Assembly (NCBI GenBank): GCA_016208495.1
Contig: JACQXX010000080.1
Coordinates: 62,001 to 126,000, forward strand
Source of the DNA: Acidobacteriota bacterium
GTDB taxonomy: Bacteria; Acidobacteriota; Blastocatellia; Chloracidobacteriales; Chloracidobacteriaceae
Reading direction: 5' to 3'
DNA: 64,000 nt
Under the pieces are notes generated by a model. That model saw only the letters and a program-made list of their open reading frames with translations, did no database searches and was not told the origin of the DNA. The position numbers and the translations under genes were made by a program. This document shows, one piece after another, positions 45,647 to 55,169 of the stretch. Each line of letters opens with the position of its first letter. Position 1 is the first letter of the stretch.

Positions 45647-46240
45647 ATGAACCAGTTGATCATTAAAACCGAAGGGAAACCGATTAAATGCGAGATTTGC
45701 CATCAGTCAGACGTCTTTGACGTTGCAACCCAGGTGTGTCTTCGTTGTCGGGACTTGGCGAGTGTGCCGTCAGCCTCAAAGCCGGTTGAGACTTTTTCAG
45801 ATGATGAGCGAGTCAGCTTTTTCAGACGAGTGAATCGTCAGTACCAGGTCACTCGTCAGGAAGAAATTCCCATTGAGCAGAAACATGCGCCTTTTCATAT
45901 CACGGCGCTCACCTTTTTTCTCAACTGGTTTCTTTTTGGAGTGTTCCAACTGGGGTTCAATTTGGTTATTCCGTCATCTTTTGGAGAGTCTGGATGGTTA
46001 GCAATTTTCTGTTTTATAGCATTTACATTCGTTGAATCGGTGGTCGCTTATTTCATTCAATCTGATTTCCCAGTCCTCGCAAAAGGCGTCTTCAATGGCT
46101 TGATTTTTTTCTATGTCTCGCCTTTTTTGTTTATGCTCCTGCTGGTTGGATTTTCTTTACTGGGAGTCATGGGCAGTTGGGTTATCTTGTTGACTGGCAT
46201 TGTTGGGGTGTGGCTTTACATTTTAAATGAGTATAAATAG
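45647..46240 (+). CDS. Zinc-ribbon membrane protein, paralogue 2
   Basis: A 197-residue protein starting MNQLIIKTEGKPIKCEICHQ after a TGGAGT ribosome site. The N-terminal Cys4 ribbon (CEIC...CLRC) and DLASVPSASKPVETFSDDER are nearly identical to paralogue 3 at the DNA level for about 190 bases. The rest consists of four hydrophobic segments, such as ITALTFFLNWFLFGVFQLGF, LAIFCFIAFTFVESVVAYFI and LFMLLLVGFSLLGVMGSW, and matches the paralogues only loosely. Its role is unknown. The small soluble head shared by all three should be the part that meets a common partner. Confidence 0.82.
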   Translation: MNQLIIKTEGKPIKCEICHQSDVFDVATQVCLRCRDLASVPSASKPVETFSDDERVSFFRRVNRQYQVTRQEEIPIEQKHAPFHITALTFFLNWFLFGVFQLGFNLVIPSSFGESGWLAIFCFIAFTFVESVVAYFIQSDFPVLAKGVFNGLIFFYVSPFLFMLLLVGFSLLGVMGSWVILLTGIVGVWLYILNEYK

Positions 46241-46355
46241 CCTTGAACCCAGCTTTAAATATTTGTTTACAATAAGGTTATTCGTATATTACCGGAGTTT
46301 CCCATCATCACAACAATGATATTTTTGAGTAAATGAAAGGAAAGCTGGAATGTGA

Positions 46356-46886
46356 ATGAACCAGTTGATCATTAAAATCGAAGGGAAACCGATTAAATGC
46401 GAAATTTGCCATCAGTCAGACGTCTTTGACGTTGCAACCCAGGTGTGTCTCCGGTGTCGGGATTTGGCGAGTGTGCCGTCAGTCTCAAAGCCAGTTCAGG
46501 CTTTTTCAGGTGAAGATCGAGTCAGCTTTTTCAGACGCTTGAATGCCCAATTTGAAGACTCAGTACAGCAAGAAAAAGCCATTGAACAGGAAGCTCTTAA
46601 AAGTAGTGACTTTGTCTTTCTTCTTTCTCTGTTAAATCTTGGGGTTTTCATTGGGGGTTCTGCTTTTTTCGCAGTTCTATTTCGATCCTCGGAAGGTTTT
46701 AACTGGACTGTATACTGGATGCTGGTGCTTTTAATCATTGAAGTAATCATTGGAGTTTTAATCAAACACCGACATCCTTTTCTTGCAAAAGGATTTATCT
46801 TTAATGGAGTTCTTTTTATCGTCTCGATTCCAGTTGGAATTGGTTTGATGCATTTCTATCTCTGGCTTGCCTGGCGGAACCTGTGA
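46356..46886 (+). CDS. Zinc-ribbon membrane protein, paralogue 3
   Basis: A 176-residue protein beginning MNQLIIKIEGKPIKCEICHQ, preceded by AAGGAAAG. The ribbon and RDLASVPSVSKPVQAFSGED follow the family pattern; after about residue 65 the sequence diverges. Three hydrophobic segments are visible (FVFLLSLLNLGVFIGGSAFF, YWMLVLLIIEVIIGVL, NGVLFIVSIPVGIGLMHFYL). It is shorter than the other two. It is in tandem with paralogue 2 (115-base gap), and a possible promoter-like TTGTTT-N16-TATATT lies between them. Confidence 0.82.
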   Translation: MNQLIIKIEGKPIKCEICHQSDVFDVATQVCLRCRDLASVPSVSKPVQAFSGEDRVSFFRRLNAQFEDSVQQEKAIEQEALKSSDFVFLLSLLNLGVFIGGSAFFAVLFRSSEGFNWTVYWMLVLLIIEVIIGVLIKHRHPFLAKGFIFNGVLFIVSIPVGIGLMHFYLWLAWRNL

Positions 46887-46895
46887 GGTAGTTCT

Positions 46896-47246
46896 ATGAC
46901 TTTTGATGACGCAATTTCCCGATTTCAAGCGGCTGGGTTGGTAACGTTTGTGTCGCAATCTCCACTTTCGTGGTGTGATTTGCGGGTCTTGGGTGAATGT
47001 AACCTTGATGGGATAACTGCCCGCTGGGCGTGTTTTTTGAGACATACGGGATGCTCATGGATTGTGTCAACGCCTCCGCATTATGTCCCTGGTCCGGGGC
47101 CGGAGTTCGAAGTTGAAGTACTTGAAACTGCCGTGACCCTGGTGATTTTCTTTTTTGAACATCGCCACGAAATTCGGAACGAAGACGGATTTGAAACTGA
47201 GGAACTGGCCAATCAACTCTTTCAGCAATTCCAAAATGCAATTTGA
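46896..47246 (+). CDS. Hypothetical small protein
   Basis: A 116-residue protein, MTFDDAISRFQAAGLVTFVS, starting ten bases after the third zinc-ribbon gene, with GAGGT upstream, so it is likely co-transcribed. It is acidic, with a hydrophobic stretch VEVLETAVTLVIFFFEH and a C-terminal helix (FETEELANQLFQQFQNAI). I do not recognise a family. Amphipathic patterning, normal codon use and tight spacing support a real gene. Confidence 0.6.
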   Translation: MTFDDAISRFQAAGLVTFVSQSPLSWCDLRVLGECNLDGITARWACFLRHTGCSWIVSTPPHYVPGPGPEFEVEVLETAVTLVIFFFEHRHEIRNEDGFETEELANQLFQQFQNAI

Positions 47247-47263
47247 TTGTCTTTGATCGTCAG

Positions 47264-47602
47264 TCACAGGTTCAAAATCAGCCGCAAGCCTTCATCAACT
47301 TTTTTCATTTTGGGAGCTGGAAGTGTTGAGACGAAATCTCGAAGCAGCTTTTTGTCCACGGTGACAACCTGGGAGACATTCACGACCGAATCTTTCGATA
47401 ACCCGGTTTCCTGAAGGCTGACCTGTACATTCCCTGGCGCCGTGGCCAGCGCCAGATTGGAGGTCAAAATCGCGATGATGACAGTGTTGATTTGGCTGCG
47501 GTTGAACGAATCCGTCTAAATCACCAGCACTGGCCGAATGTCACCTGGGCCCGACCCAACCGGAGGCGGCAGACTTGCCCACCATATTTCGCCGCGTTTC
47601 AT
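47264..47602 (-). pseudogene. mazF: MazF/PemK-family toxin gene with an in-frame amber codon
   Basis: MazF toxins are sequence-specific mRNA endonucleases. The gene starts at ATG 47602, one base after the mazE-like stop, as usual for these operons. The first 28 codons encode MKRGEIWWASLPPPVGSGPG and DIRPVLVI. Codon 29 is TAG (47516-47518), where relatives have Gln. The same frame continues intact: TDSFNRSQINTVIIAILTSN, LALATAPGNVQVSLQETGLS, VVNVSQVVTVDKKLLRDFVS. A single C-to-T change (CAG to TAG) therefore truncates an otherwise complete 112-residue toxin. It is a recent nonsense mutation, or less likely a readthrough codon. Confidence 0.87.
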
Positions 47603-47603
47603 C

Positions 47604-47840
47604 CTACCACTCCTCCTTGGGCAGGATTTCACTCTGGGCCTGAAGCCAGGCCGGATCAATCGCGGATGGTTGGGTTGAATAGATTGCGTCGAGGTGTTTG
47701 GTAATTTCCGCCTGGCGCTGTTCGTCCAGAAACTGCTTGAGCGCCTGGGCATACAGCTCGCTTCGGCTGAGGTTATGCTGTTCGGCATACACTTCAGCTT
47801 GTTTGAATAAGGTATCTGGAATTGAAATTGCGGTTTTCAT
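47604..47840 (-). CDS. MazE/RHH-type antitoxin
   Basis: A 78-residue protein, MKTAISIPDTLFKQAEVYAE. The N-terminal ribbon-helix-helix (AISIPDTLFKQAEVYAEQ, SRSELYAQALKQFLDEQ) is the DNA-binding and dimer part. The C-terminal tail (AWLQAQSEILPKEEW) should thread into the toxin. It lies directly upstream of the damaged mazF, and the genes are separated by one base. It is expected to autoregulate the pair. The antitoxin is intact while its toxin is truncated, like hicB at 2640. Confidence 0.87.
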   Translation of the reverse strand: MKTAISIPDTLFKQAEVYAEQHNLSRSELYAQALKQFLDEQRQAEITKHLDAIYSTQPSAIDPAWLQAQSEILPKEEW

Positions 47841-47957
47841 ACCCGTAGTATAACTCTTCGTTAGACTTTTTCAACTGATCAAGTTGTCCTGTTTGGGTTA
47901 TGCTTTCGCGGGTGGCAGTTCATCCCAGCAGGTTGTGTAGCGTGGTGTCCGCTGTCT

Positions 47958-50396
47958 TCAGCCCGATTCTTTTGTATTTTCATCCAGGACCTGACGCACT
48001 TTTTGAGCCAGACCCTGCGGAGAATATGGTTTCTGGATAAATGAAACATTGGCCCGCAACAGACCGTGACGAATCACCGCATCCTCGGTATACCCACTCA
48101 TATACAGTACTTTCATGTGTGGAGACCGGGCTTGCAGGTGTTCGACGAGTTCGGGACCGCTCATGTTCGGCATGACTACGTCCGTCAATACCAGATCAAT
48201 CGGTCCCTGATGGGTCTCTACGATTTGTAACGCGTCCTTCCCGTCTGTCGCGGTCAGTACCTGATAGCCGTACATTGCCAGGCTGATCAATGCCAGCTCG
48301 CGCACTCGCTGCTCATCTTCCACAATCAGAATCGTTTCTGTCCCGAGCCCCTCAGGATTGGGCGCCGACTCGGTTTGCTCAGTCACTTGTTCAACAATAG
48401 CGGGAAAATAAATCTTGAACGTCGTCCCATGTCCAGGCTCGCTGTAGACATGGATGCAGCCACCGCTCTGTTGAACGATGCCAAATACCATTGCCAGGCC
48501 CAACCCCGTCCCTTTGCCTACCTCTTTGGTGGTAAAAAATGGCTCAAAGATGCGAGCCGTAACCTCTGGCGTCATTCCGCAACCACTGTCGGTTATGGCC
48601 AGCAGGACGTGAGGTCCCGCCTTGCAGTCAATCCGTGTGGCCGCATATTCATTACTCAGCATGACGTTGGCGGTTTCAATCGTCAGTTTACCGCCCCTGG
48701 GCATTGCATCACGGGCGTTGACAACCAGGTTCATCAAAATTTGATCCAGTTGACTGGGATCAACCTTGACCAGGTTGAGGTTTTGGGCCAGAACCGTTGT
48801 GAAGAGAATATCTTCGCCAATCAGGCGGCATAGCATTTTTCCAGTGTCGGCAATGACGGTATTCAGATCCAGAATTTTGGGTTGGAGCATCGTCTGTCGG
48901 CTGAAGCCAAGCAATTGCCGGGTGAGGGCCGTCGCCCGGTCACTTGCCTCTTTGATGGCCGTGACTGATTTGCGAACGGTGTCACCGGCCTCGGGCAGTT
49001 TAAGCAAGAGTGTGCTGTAGCCCGAGATGACCGTGAGCAGGTTGTTGAAATCGTGGGCAATTCCACCCGCCACCCGGCCAATTGCCTCCATCTTTTGAGA
49101 TTGGCGGAGCTGCTCCTCAAGCTGTTTGCGCTCGGTGATGTCGCGTGAGACACCGATGACTCCAATGACATTTCCGCTCTCGTCACGATACGGCGCTTTG
49201 ATGGCCTGGAATGTGCGCGGGCCGCCGGGTGTGATGAGAAACTCTTCAAAGGTGTGAACCTGGTTGGATTCCATGACCAGACAGTCGCTCACCCTCACGG
49301 TATGGGCGCCTTCCGGGCCGAAAATTGCCAGGTCATCCGTGCCGAGTACCTCCTCAACCGGTTTACCGACAAACCGGGCGGTGGCTTCATTCAGGAGCAA
49401 GTACTTGCCCTCCCGATCTTTGACGAAGACCGCATCCAGCGTTCCCTCGGCCACCGCCCGCAAGAGATGGTTGGTTCGGGTGACCTCGGCTTCGGCCCGC
49501 CGCTGCTCCGTGATGTCACGAACTTCAACCAGAGACGCTGGCCGACCGGCAAATTCCAGCCCATGGGTCGAAATCTCGACCTCGATGATCTCTCCGTTTT
49601 TTTTCTGATGCCGCCACACCCTGCGTTCCTCCGTCAAGGTTCCTGACTGTGTCAGCAGGTCGAGCATGGCCGGTACATCTTCTGGCGGGCAGATATCCTT
49701 GATTGTCATGCTCAAGAATTCGTCGCGACTGTAGCCATATCGGGTGACTGCCGCATTATTGACGGCCAGATAGACCAGGGTTTCACGGTCATAGACAAAG
49801 AGCGGGTCCGTGATGGCCTGAAACAGGTTGCGATAGCGCTCTTCGCTGTCACGCAGGGCAATTTCCGTCCGTTTTCGTTCGGCAATTTCCTCCAGGAGCT
49901 CACGATTGACCAGTTCCAACTGGTGGGCCCGTTTTTCCAGCTTCCGAATCAGAACCTCGTTGTATTCCTCTAGCAGGATGGTTTCTTCAGCCGGATGATG
50001 CTCGGATGGTGCCAGTTCTTGGCGAGTCGCTTTCGCCAACACCTCCTGAATGACTTCTATAAACGGTTCCGGCTCGGCAGGTTTGGTGATGAACGCATCG
50101 GCGCCGAGGTTTCGCGCCAGGCGTTCATCCCGTGGTTCGGTGTAGGTTGCGGTGTAGACGACAAAAGGAACCTGCTTCAACTGGTCGTCCGCCTTCCATT
50201 GGCGCAGAAGCGTGTATCCATCCATCACCGGCATGAGCAAATCGGAAATGACCAGATCCGGCGGGTTTTGACGAGCTTTGACCAGCGCATCAGCCCCATG
50301 GCGGGCTTCGTCCACGCTGTAGCCATGGCCCTGCAGGAGCATCCGCAGCAAATACAGGTTCTCCAGGTTATCGTCAATGATCAGCACATGCCTCAT
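47958..50396 (-). CDS. Hybrid sensor histidine kinase: receiver, two PAS, HisKA, HATPase, receiver
   Basis: An 812-residue cytosolic protein. The N-terminal receiver ([34 protein letters not shown]) is followed by a coiled coil ([20 protein letters not shown]) and two PAS domains (~187-300, ~310-425; for example [18 protein letters not shown]). The DHp His lies in [20 protein letters not shown] near residue 448. The ATPase lobe has [10 protein letters not shown] and [16 protein letters not shown]-terminal receiver ([26 protein letters not shown]) completes it. The Asp in both receivers is intact. The start overlaps the stop of the preceding receiver gene by ATGA, so translation is coupled. 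It is third in a three-gene operon. Confidence 0.93.
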   Translation of the reverse strand: MRHVLIIDDNLENLYLLRMLLQGHGYSVDEARHGADALVKARQNPPDLVISDLLMPVMDGYTLLRQWKADDQLKQVPFVVYTATYTEPRDERLARNLGADAFITKPAEPEPFIEVIQEVLAKATRQELAPSEHHPAEETILLEEYNEVLIRKLEKRAHQLELVNRELLEEIAERKRTEIALRDSEERYRNLFQAITDPLFVYDRETLVYLAVNNAAVTRYGYSRDEFLSMTIKDICPPEDVPAMLDLLTQSGTLTEERRVWRHQKKNGEIIEVEISTHGLEFAGRPASLVEVRDITEQRRAEAEVTRTNHLLRAVAEGTLDAVFVKDREGKYLLLNEATARFVGKPVEEVLGTDDLAIFGPEGAHTVRVSDCLVMESNQVHTFEEFLITPGGPRTFQAIKAPYRDESGNVIGVIGVSRDITERKQLEEQLRQSQKMEAIGRVAGGIAHDFNNLLTVISGYSTLLLKLPEAGDTVRKSVTAIKEASDRATALTRQLLGFSRQTMLQPKILDLNTVIADTGKMLCRLIGEDILFTTVLAQNLNLVKVDPSQLDQILMNLVVNARDAMPRGGKLTIETANVMLSNEYAATRIDCKAGPHVLLAITDSGCGMTPEVTARIFEPFFTTKEVGKGTGLGLAMVFGIVQQSGGCIHVYSEPGHGTTFKIYFPAIVEQVTEQTESAPNPEGLGTETILIVEDEQRVRELALISLAMYGYQVLTATDGKDALQIVETHQGPIDLVLTDVVMPNMSGPELVEHLQARSPHMKVLYMSGYTEDAVIRHGLLRANVSFIQKPYSPQGLAQKVRQVLDENTKESG

Positions 50397-50782
50397 GAGG
50401 TGGGTTCCTTGTCTGGAAAATTGAGGAATCGTTCGACTTCAGAGATGAAAGACTCTGGGTTGATCGGTTTTTCGATATAGCCTTCGGCTCCAGCCGCGAG
50501 GCATTTTTCCCGGTCGCCAACCATGGCGTAGGACGTGACGGCAATGATAGGGATGGATTTCAAATGCGGGTCGTTTTTGAGGGCGCGGGCCACGGCATGG
50601 CCGTCCATTCCGGGTAACTGGATGTCGAGCAGAATCAGATCGGGACGTGTTTGCGCCGCCAGCTCCAGTCCTTGCGGACCAGTTTCCGCCTGCAAAATTT
50701 CATGGCCACGCTGTTCCAGCATAAATGTGGCCAGGTAGCGGTTTTGTGGGTTGTCTTCGATGAGCAGAATTTTCGCTTTCAT
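50393..50782 (-). CDS. Single-domain response regulator
   Basis: A 129-residue CheY-like receiver from ATG 50782; an upstream start would only extend into the preceding gene. It shows ILLIEDNPQNRYLATFMLEQ, the phospho-acceptor Asp in LILLDIQLPGMDGH near residue 54, the Thr/Ser switch in IIAVTSYAM and the Lys of YIEKPIN. There is no output domain, so it relays phosphate or binds another protein. ATGA overlaps link it to both neighbours: the PAS/GAF kinase gene upstream and the hybrid kinase gene downstream. Confidence 0.93.
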   Translation of the reverse strand: MKAKILLIEDNPQNRYLATFMLEQRGHEILQAETGPQGLELAAQTRPDLILLDIQLPGMDGHAVARALKNDPHLKSIPIIAVTSYAMVGDREKCLAAGAEGYIEKPINPESFISEVERFLNFPDKEPTS

Positions 50783-53700
50783 ACTTTTTCTGGTCCGTGA
50801 AGTGGCAGTGTCACGCTGAAGGTGCTGCCCTTTCCCCATTCGCTCTCAACACTGATCTCGCCACCCATCAAGGTCGTCAGGCGACGGCAGATGGCCAGCC
50901 CAAGGCCAGTACCTTCGTGGTTTCGTGATAGCCCGGAGTCAATCTGGCGGAATGGCTGAAACAGGGTTGGTAGATTCTCCGGTTTGATCCCCATGCCGGT
51001 GTCGGAAACGTGCAGGCGAATGGCGGGCTGGGGGGCAGGTGCGCTGGGGATCTTGAAATCAGGAATCAGGTCTGCCGTCAGCGAGATCTCGCCGTGATGG
51101 GTGAACTTCACGGCATTGCTGAGCAAGTTGAGCAGGATTTGCTCAAACCGACGTTCATCACTCACGGCCTGACCCAACCCCGGCGGGAGGTTGACGCGTA
51201 CCTGAAGCCCTTTTGCCTCAGCCTGAGGCGTGATCAGCGTGATGACTTTGGTGATGGACCGGTGCATATCAAATGGCAGGCGTGCGACCTCAAGCTGTCC
51301 AGCTTCGATTTTGGAGATGTCGAGGACATCGTTCACCAGTGCCAGCAGGTGACGGGCACTGGTTCGCACCATCGTCAGTTGTTTGGTTTGCTCTAGGTTG
51401 AGCGGCCCGGCCAATCCCTGCAGGATAATACCGGTGAATCCGATGATGGAATTAAGCGGAGTGCGCAATTCATGCGACATGGTTGCCAGAAAAGCCGACT
51501 TGATGCGGTCGGCTTCCTCCGCATGACGCCGTTTCTCTTGCTCGGCTTCGATGCGCATGCGGTCAGTGATGTCGGTGCCGATACTGAGAATCTCAACCAC
51601 CTGGCCCTGGTGATCGCGCACGATGCGGTTGGTCCAGGCAACCCAGACGCGTTCGCCGTTGCGACGGATGTTTTCGTTGATGTTTTGCTCAAACGCCTCG
51701 GGCGTGGTGCGAATAATGTCCATTAGTTGGCCGAGGTCGCGACCGCCGCTTTCATTGGGTGGGACAATGGTTTCGATGACACGGCGACCAATGATTTCCT
51801 CCGCCGAATACCCGAAAAATTGCTGGCCAAACGCATTGAGGAAGGTAATGCGCCCATCAGAGTCCCAGCGCAGAATGATGCTGTTGGCATATTCGACCAG
51901 TTCCCGGTACTTCTGCTCACTTTCCGCAAGCAATCTCTCGGCACGTTTGCGGTCGGAAATATCAATCCCCACGCCGACCAAACACGACTGCTCTTCAAAC
52001 GGAACTTGACGACCGGTGAAAAAATAGGGTGTGGCGGTGCCGTCCTTGGCCACAAACAGGGCTTCAATGCAAGATTCTCCCATTGCAAACACTTCCCCAA
52101 TGCGTTCTTCCACCCGGATCTTGTCTTCTCCTCTGAAGAAATCAAGTGGATGCATGTGGGCAATTTCCTCAGCGCAATATCCTGTAACGGTCTCAAAGTT
52201 GCGGTTCCAGCGCAAGAATTTCCCATTTGAATCATAAAAATAAAGAATGCCAGGCATACTTTCGATCATGGTGTCTGAAAAAAGTTTTTCGCGGTACACC
52301 ATCTGCTCTGCCTGCCGCCGTGCTTCCTCACGCCCAAAATTGTCCAGTGCGAATGAGAGATCACAGGTCGCTTCTTCAAGAAGTGCAATTTCCTGGTCGT
52401 GGAAAAAATTCGATTTGTCTGCATAGACACTGAGCGTGCCGGTTACTTCTCCGTTTTCCCGAATTGGGAAAGCGGCGGAAGCGTGGAACCCATGCTGCCT
52501 GTAGGCTTCGCGCCAGGGTAGGGTGGCCGGATCATTGAGCATATCGTTGCAGATATAGGACCTGCCCAAACGAAATGCCGTACCGGACGGTCCCCGGCCT
52601 TCCGGACGGTCATCGGTACTCACCGTGATGGTTTGAAGGTAGCCGGCACCCTCACCATATTCGGCCACTGGAATCAGACGGTGCGTAGCCGGGTCATGCC
52701 AGCCGATCCAGGCCAGGTGCAACCCTCCGTGCTCAACCAGGACTTGACAGACTTTGCGGAAGAGTTCATCCCGAGTCGGCGTCCAGACGATAGCCTGGTT
52801 GATCTGACTCAACGCGGCATACAGCCGGGACAGGCGATCAATTTCACGTTCGCGTTCCTTGAGCACGGTGATATCGCGCACGATACGTGCCGTCCCCACG
52901 ATCTGGCCACTGGCATCTTTGAGCGGCGAGGCGGCCACCGAGACATCAAGGGGTCGTCCATCTCTGGTTTGGCGTTGCGTTTCAAAGGGTTCCACCCGCT
53001 CACCCCGTCGGATCTGCTCCAGAATCAGAATTTCCTCGTGCTGCTTGTCGGCTGGGAACAACCGTATCATCGAAACACCGATCATTTCATCAACTCGATA
53101 GCCATAGATGGCTTCCGCTCCGGCATTCCAACTTGTGATTACTCCATTTAAGTCTGTGCTGACGATGCAGTCCCGCGACGACTCGACAATGGCAGCCAGG
53201 TGCTCACGGTACGCCTGGGCCTGTTTGGAATCGGAAAGGTCACGGATCATGGCGAGAAGGGTGCCGTCAGGCATGAGCGTGGCAACTACATCCGCTGAGA
53301 AAACTGAACCGTCCTTGCGCCGAAACTGCCATTCCCGGTGATGGTCGGACCGACCGGTAATTTCATCTAATGCTGACTCAATATGTGGGGTCTCTGACTG
53401 GACCACAATGTCAGTGGCGTGCAATCCAATAAATTCGTCGCGAGTATATCCAAACATCCGGCAGATGGTTTCATTGGCATCAGTGTAATAGCTCTGGGTA
53501 TCGGCCAGCACGGCACCAACCTGGGCATATTCAAAGAGGGTGCGGTAGCGTGCCTCACACGTCTGCAATGCCTGCTCGCGCCGGTGGTGTTCTGTCATGT
53601 CACGTGTCACCTCGGCAAATCCAATATGACAGGTGCCTTGATCAAAGAGTGCCGTCAGCGTGACCAGGGCCCAGAATGTGGTTCCATCCTTGCGCTGCCG

Positions 53701-53964
53701 GTAGCCTTCTTCCTCATAGGATCCGCTGGCCAACGTCTGCTGCAGCACCTGGTGGGGTTTGCCGGCGGCCACATCTTCGGGCGCGTAGAGCAGGGAAAAA
53801 GGTTGGCCGACAACGTCTTCAGTTCGGTACCCGGTGAGGTGCTCGGCTCCAGAGTTCCAGTTTGTCACCTTGCCATCAGGATCCAGTAAAAACATGGCGT
53901 AGCCCTTGACCGATTCTATGAACAGTCGAAACGGATCGGCAGCCTGAGGCGCGAACGAAGACAT
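50779..53964 (-). CDS. Multi-PAS/GAF sensor histidine kinase
   Basis: A 1061-residue protein without membrane segments. Its domains in order are three PAS (residues ~10-375, for example [20 protein letters not shown] and [20 protein letters not shown]), a GAF (~385-545, [20 protein letters not shown]), two PAS (~565-800), then the HisKA His in [20 protein letters not shown] near 840, and HATPase with [11 protein letters not shown] and [14 protein letters not shown]. It lacks its own receiver; the coupled downstream gene supplies one. The many PAS domains imply sensing of redox, light or small molecules in the cytosol, but no ligand-specific residues can be read here. It is first in the phosphorelay operon. 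Confidence 0.94.
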   Translation of the reverse strand: MSSFAPQAADPFRLFIESVKGYAMFLLDPDGKVTNWNSGAEHLTGYRTEDVVGQPFSLLYAPEDVAAGKPHQVLQQTLASGSYEEEGYRQRKDGTTFWALVTLTALFDQGTCHIGFAEVTRDMTEHHRREQALQTCEARYRTLFEYAQVGAVLADTQSYYTDANETICRMFGYTRDEFIGLHATDIVVQSETPHIESALDEITGRSDHHREWQFRRKDGSVFSADVVATLMPDGTLLAMIRDLSDSKQAQAYREHLAAIVESSRDCIVSTDLNGVITSWNAGAEAIYGYRVDEMIGVSMIRLFPADKQHEEILILEQIRRGERVEPFETQRQTRDGRPLDVSVAASPLKDASGQIVGTARIVRDITVLKEREREIDRLSRLYAALSQINQAIVWTPTRDELFRKVCQVLVEHGGLHLAWIGWHDPATHRLIPVAEYGEGAGYLQTITVSTDDRPEGRGPSGTAFRLGRSYICNDMLNDPATLPWREAYRQHGFHASAAFPIRENGEVTGTLSVYADKSNFFHDQEIALLEEATCDLSFALDNFGREEARRQAEQMVYREKLFSDTMIESMPGILYFYDSNGKFLRWNRNFETVTGYCAEEIAHMHPLDFFRGEDKIRVEERIGEVFAMGESCIEALFVAKDGTATPYFFTGRQVPFEEQSCLVGVGIDISDRKRAERLLAESEQKYRELVEYANSIILRWDSDGRITFLNAFGQQFFGYSAEEIIGRRVIETIVPPNESGGRDLGQLMDIIRTTPEAFEQNINENIRRNGERVWVAWTNRIVRDHQGQVVEILSIGTDITDRMRIEAEQEKRRHAEEADRIKSAFLATMSHELRTPLNSIIGFTGIILQGLAGPLNLEQTKQLTMVRTSARHLLALVNDVLDISKIEAGQLEVARLPFDMHRSITKVITLITPQAEAKGLQVRVNLPPGLGQAVSDERRFEQILLNLLSNAVKFTHHGEISLTADLIPDFKIPSAPAPQPAIRLHVSDTGMGIKPENLPTLFQPFRQIDSGLSRNHEGTGLGLAICRRLTTLMGGEISVESEWGKGSTFSVTLPLHGPEKV

Positions 53965-54302
53965 AAGCAGGTATCCAATTTCAATAAAATGAGATGGTTA
54001 TACACAAATTCTACCCAACAACACCGCTTTATGAAATACAAAAAATGGGGCTGAAGAAAATGGGCTGAGAAAACCAGGGCAGGAGGAATTGGTTGGACTT
54101 TTTTCCGGAGTCCAGGCGAAAAATTTCAATCGCTGGTTGAAATGCAACTTTAAATGGAATATGGGTTGGAGTTCACGGTTTTTGATCAAAAAACCGCCTG
54201 TTGCCTCTCATCTCTCTTTCAAAATCATGGTTTTATGGCATTTCAGAAAAGATTCCCAGCCTGTTTTCTTTTTCTTGAGAGCTATGCAAGAACAGTCAAG
54301 TA

Positions 54303-54630
54303 ATACCATTTTGCAATGAACACCTCGCATTAGCAAACGGCTAAATCTTTGAAAAAATTGTATTTCCCTCAGACCTTAGCCTGATACCCCATAAGCGCCA
54401 GGATAAGGAACCCCGTGTCCTTTCCGTTGACATTGAACGACGCTCTTGTCGGGCCTGGATCCCGTCCTGGCCAGGCCCGTGGGCTTCGCACCACGGCTAT
54501 TAAACGACGACCCTTCGGGCCTAAAACCCCTTATCCTGGCGCGTATGGCCTGATACCCTCAGCCCAAAATGGTATAATTCAATCAACCTGAGCGAACTAC
54601 TGACTACTGACTACTGACTACAAACTGGTA
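54303..54630 (-). repeat. R3 element interrupted by a nested insertion
   Basis: The left part starts ATACCATTTTGCAATGAA at 54303. The right part resumes at about 54575 (AATTCAATCAACC) and ends ACTACAAACTGGTA at 54630. The intervening ~225 bases are absent from other R3 copies. Confidence 0.8.
54390..54547. repeat. R4 element flanked by an 11-bp direct repeat
   Basis: A 158-bp element with 19-bp inverted ends (CATAAGCGCCAGGATAAGG and CCTTATCCTGGCGCGTATG; one mismatch). The direct repeat GCCTGATACCC abuts both sides (54379-54389 and 54548-54558), as expected for a target-site duplication. Confidence 0.88.
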
Positions 54631-54633
54631 ATT

Positions 54634-55122
54634 ATGAGAAAACATTGGATTTGTATCTGTATACTTGGATTGATCATTTTTGGAGCGACAGCGTGCGGTA
54701 CGCCACCACCACCGCCCGCCCCACCACCTCAAGCCCCGCCAATCAAACAAAAATTAGAAGCTTCCTGTGTTGTATGTGGCATGCCGGTTGTGGATGCCTG
54801 TCAGAATCGGTTTGAAGGCGCCGGTGCCACGGCCCAGTTATGTTCGGCAATTTGCGCCGCTTCATATGTTCAAAAGACTCCGGCACAAGAAGCCACACTC
54901 AAGGTGATTGATTTCCAAACCCGCGCGCTGATTCCAGCCCCAGACGCTTTTTACCTCAAAGGATCAACGCTGACGATTATCGGAGCGATGCCTCCCACTG
55001 TTGCCGCCTTCGGTGATCGCAAAGCGGCTGACCAGGCGGCCAAAAGCAACGGTGGTAAAGTTCTTGATTGGAAAGGGGTTCTGGCTGAACTTCGCAAGGC
55101 GCCCGAATTCCAGTCCCACTGA
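54634..55122 (+). CDS. NosL-like lipoprotein
   Basis: A 162-residue protein. The signal sequence (ICICILGLIIFGATACG) has a lipobox ending in Cys21, so it should be lipid-anchored, followed by a proline run (PPPPPAPPPQAPP). The central CVVCGMPV and the C-terminal MPPTVAAFGDRKAADQAAKS match NosL-family copper-binding proteins, whose usual signature is C-x-x-C-G-M. By family knowledge NosL delivers copper to nitrous-oxide reductase, but nosZ is not in the window. The next gene encodes a membrane-redoxin fusion, so a wider role in extracytoplasmic metal or thiol handling is likely. The gene starts four bases after the R3 element. Confidence 0.82.
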   Translation: MRKHWICICILGLIIFGATACGTPPPPPAPPPQAPPIKQKLEASCVVCGMPVVDACQNRFEGAGATAQLCSAICAASYVQKTPAQEATLKVIDFQTRALIPAPDAFYLKGSTLTIIGAMPPTVAAFGDRKAADQAAKSNGGKVLDWKGVLAELRKAPEFQSH

Positions 55123-55169
55123 TCTTCATTTTGGAAAGCGGCGTCAAGCCGCCGCACTCCACAGGATGT

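Larger units (their letters stand above)
53965..54633. other. Gene-free divergent region with nested repeats
   Basis: It lies between the phosphorelay operon and the NosL-like gene. From left to right it holds GGGGCTGAAGAA words near 54050, then a split R3 (54303-54630) interrupted at about 54350-54574 by a segment that itself contains an R4 element. Confidence 0.65.

Noticed and set aside
46245-46355. Promoter TTGTTT-N16-TATATT before the third zinc-ribbon gene
   Set aside because: Spacing is acceptable but the -35 match is weak, and such AT-rich matches are common; mentioned only in the gene entry.
54390-54547. R4 element considered as a structured RNA gene
   Set aside because: The 19-bp inverted ends and the flanking 11-bp direct repeat explain it better as an inserted element.
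55131-55169. Earlier TTG start for the redoxin fusion
   Set aside because: The added residues precede the hydrophobic N-terminus and come from an inverted GGCGGC/GCCGCC-type sequence; ATG 55170 fits better.
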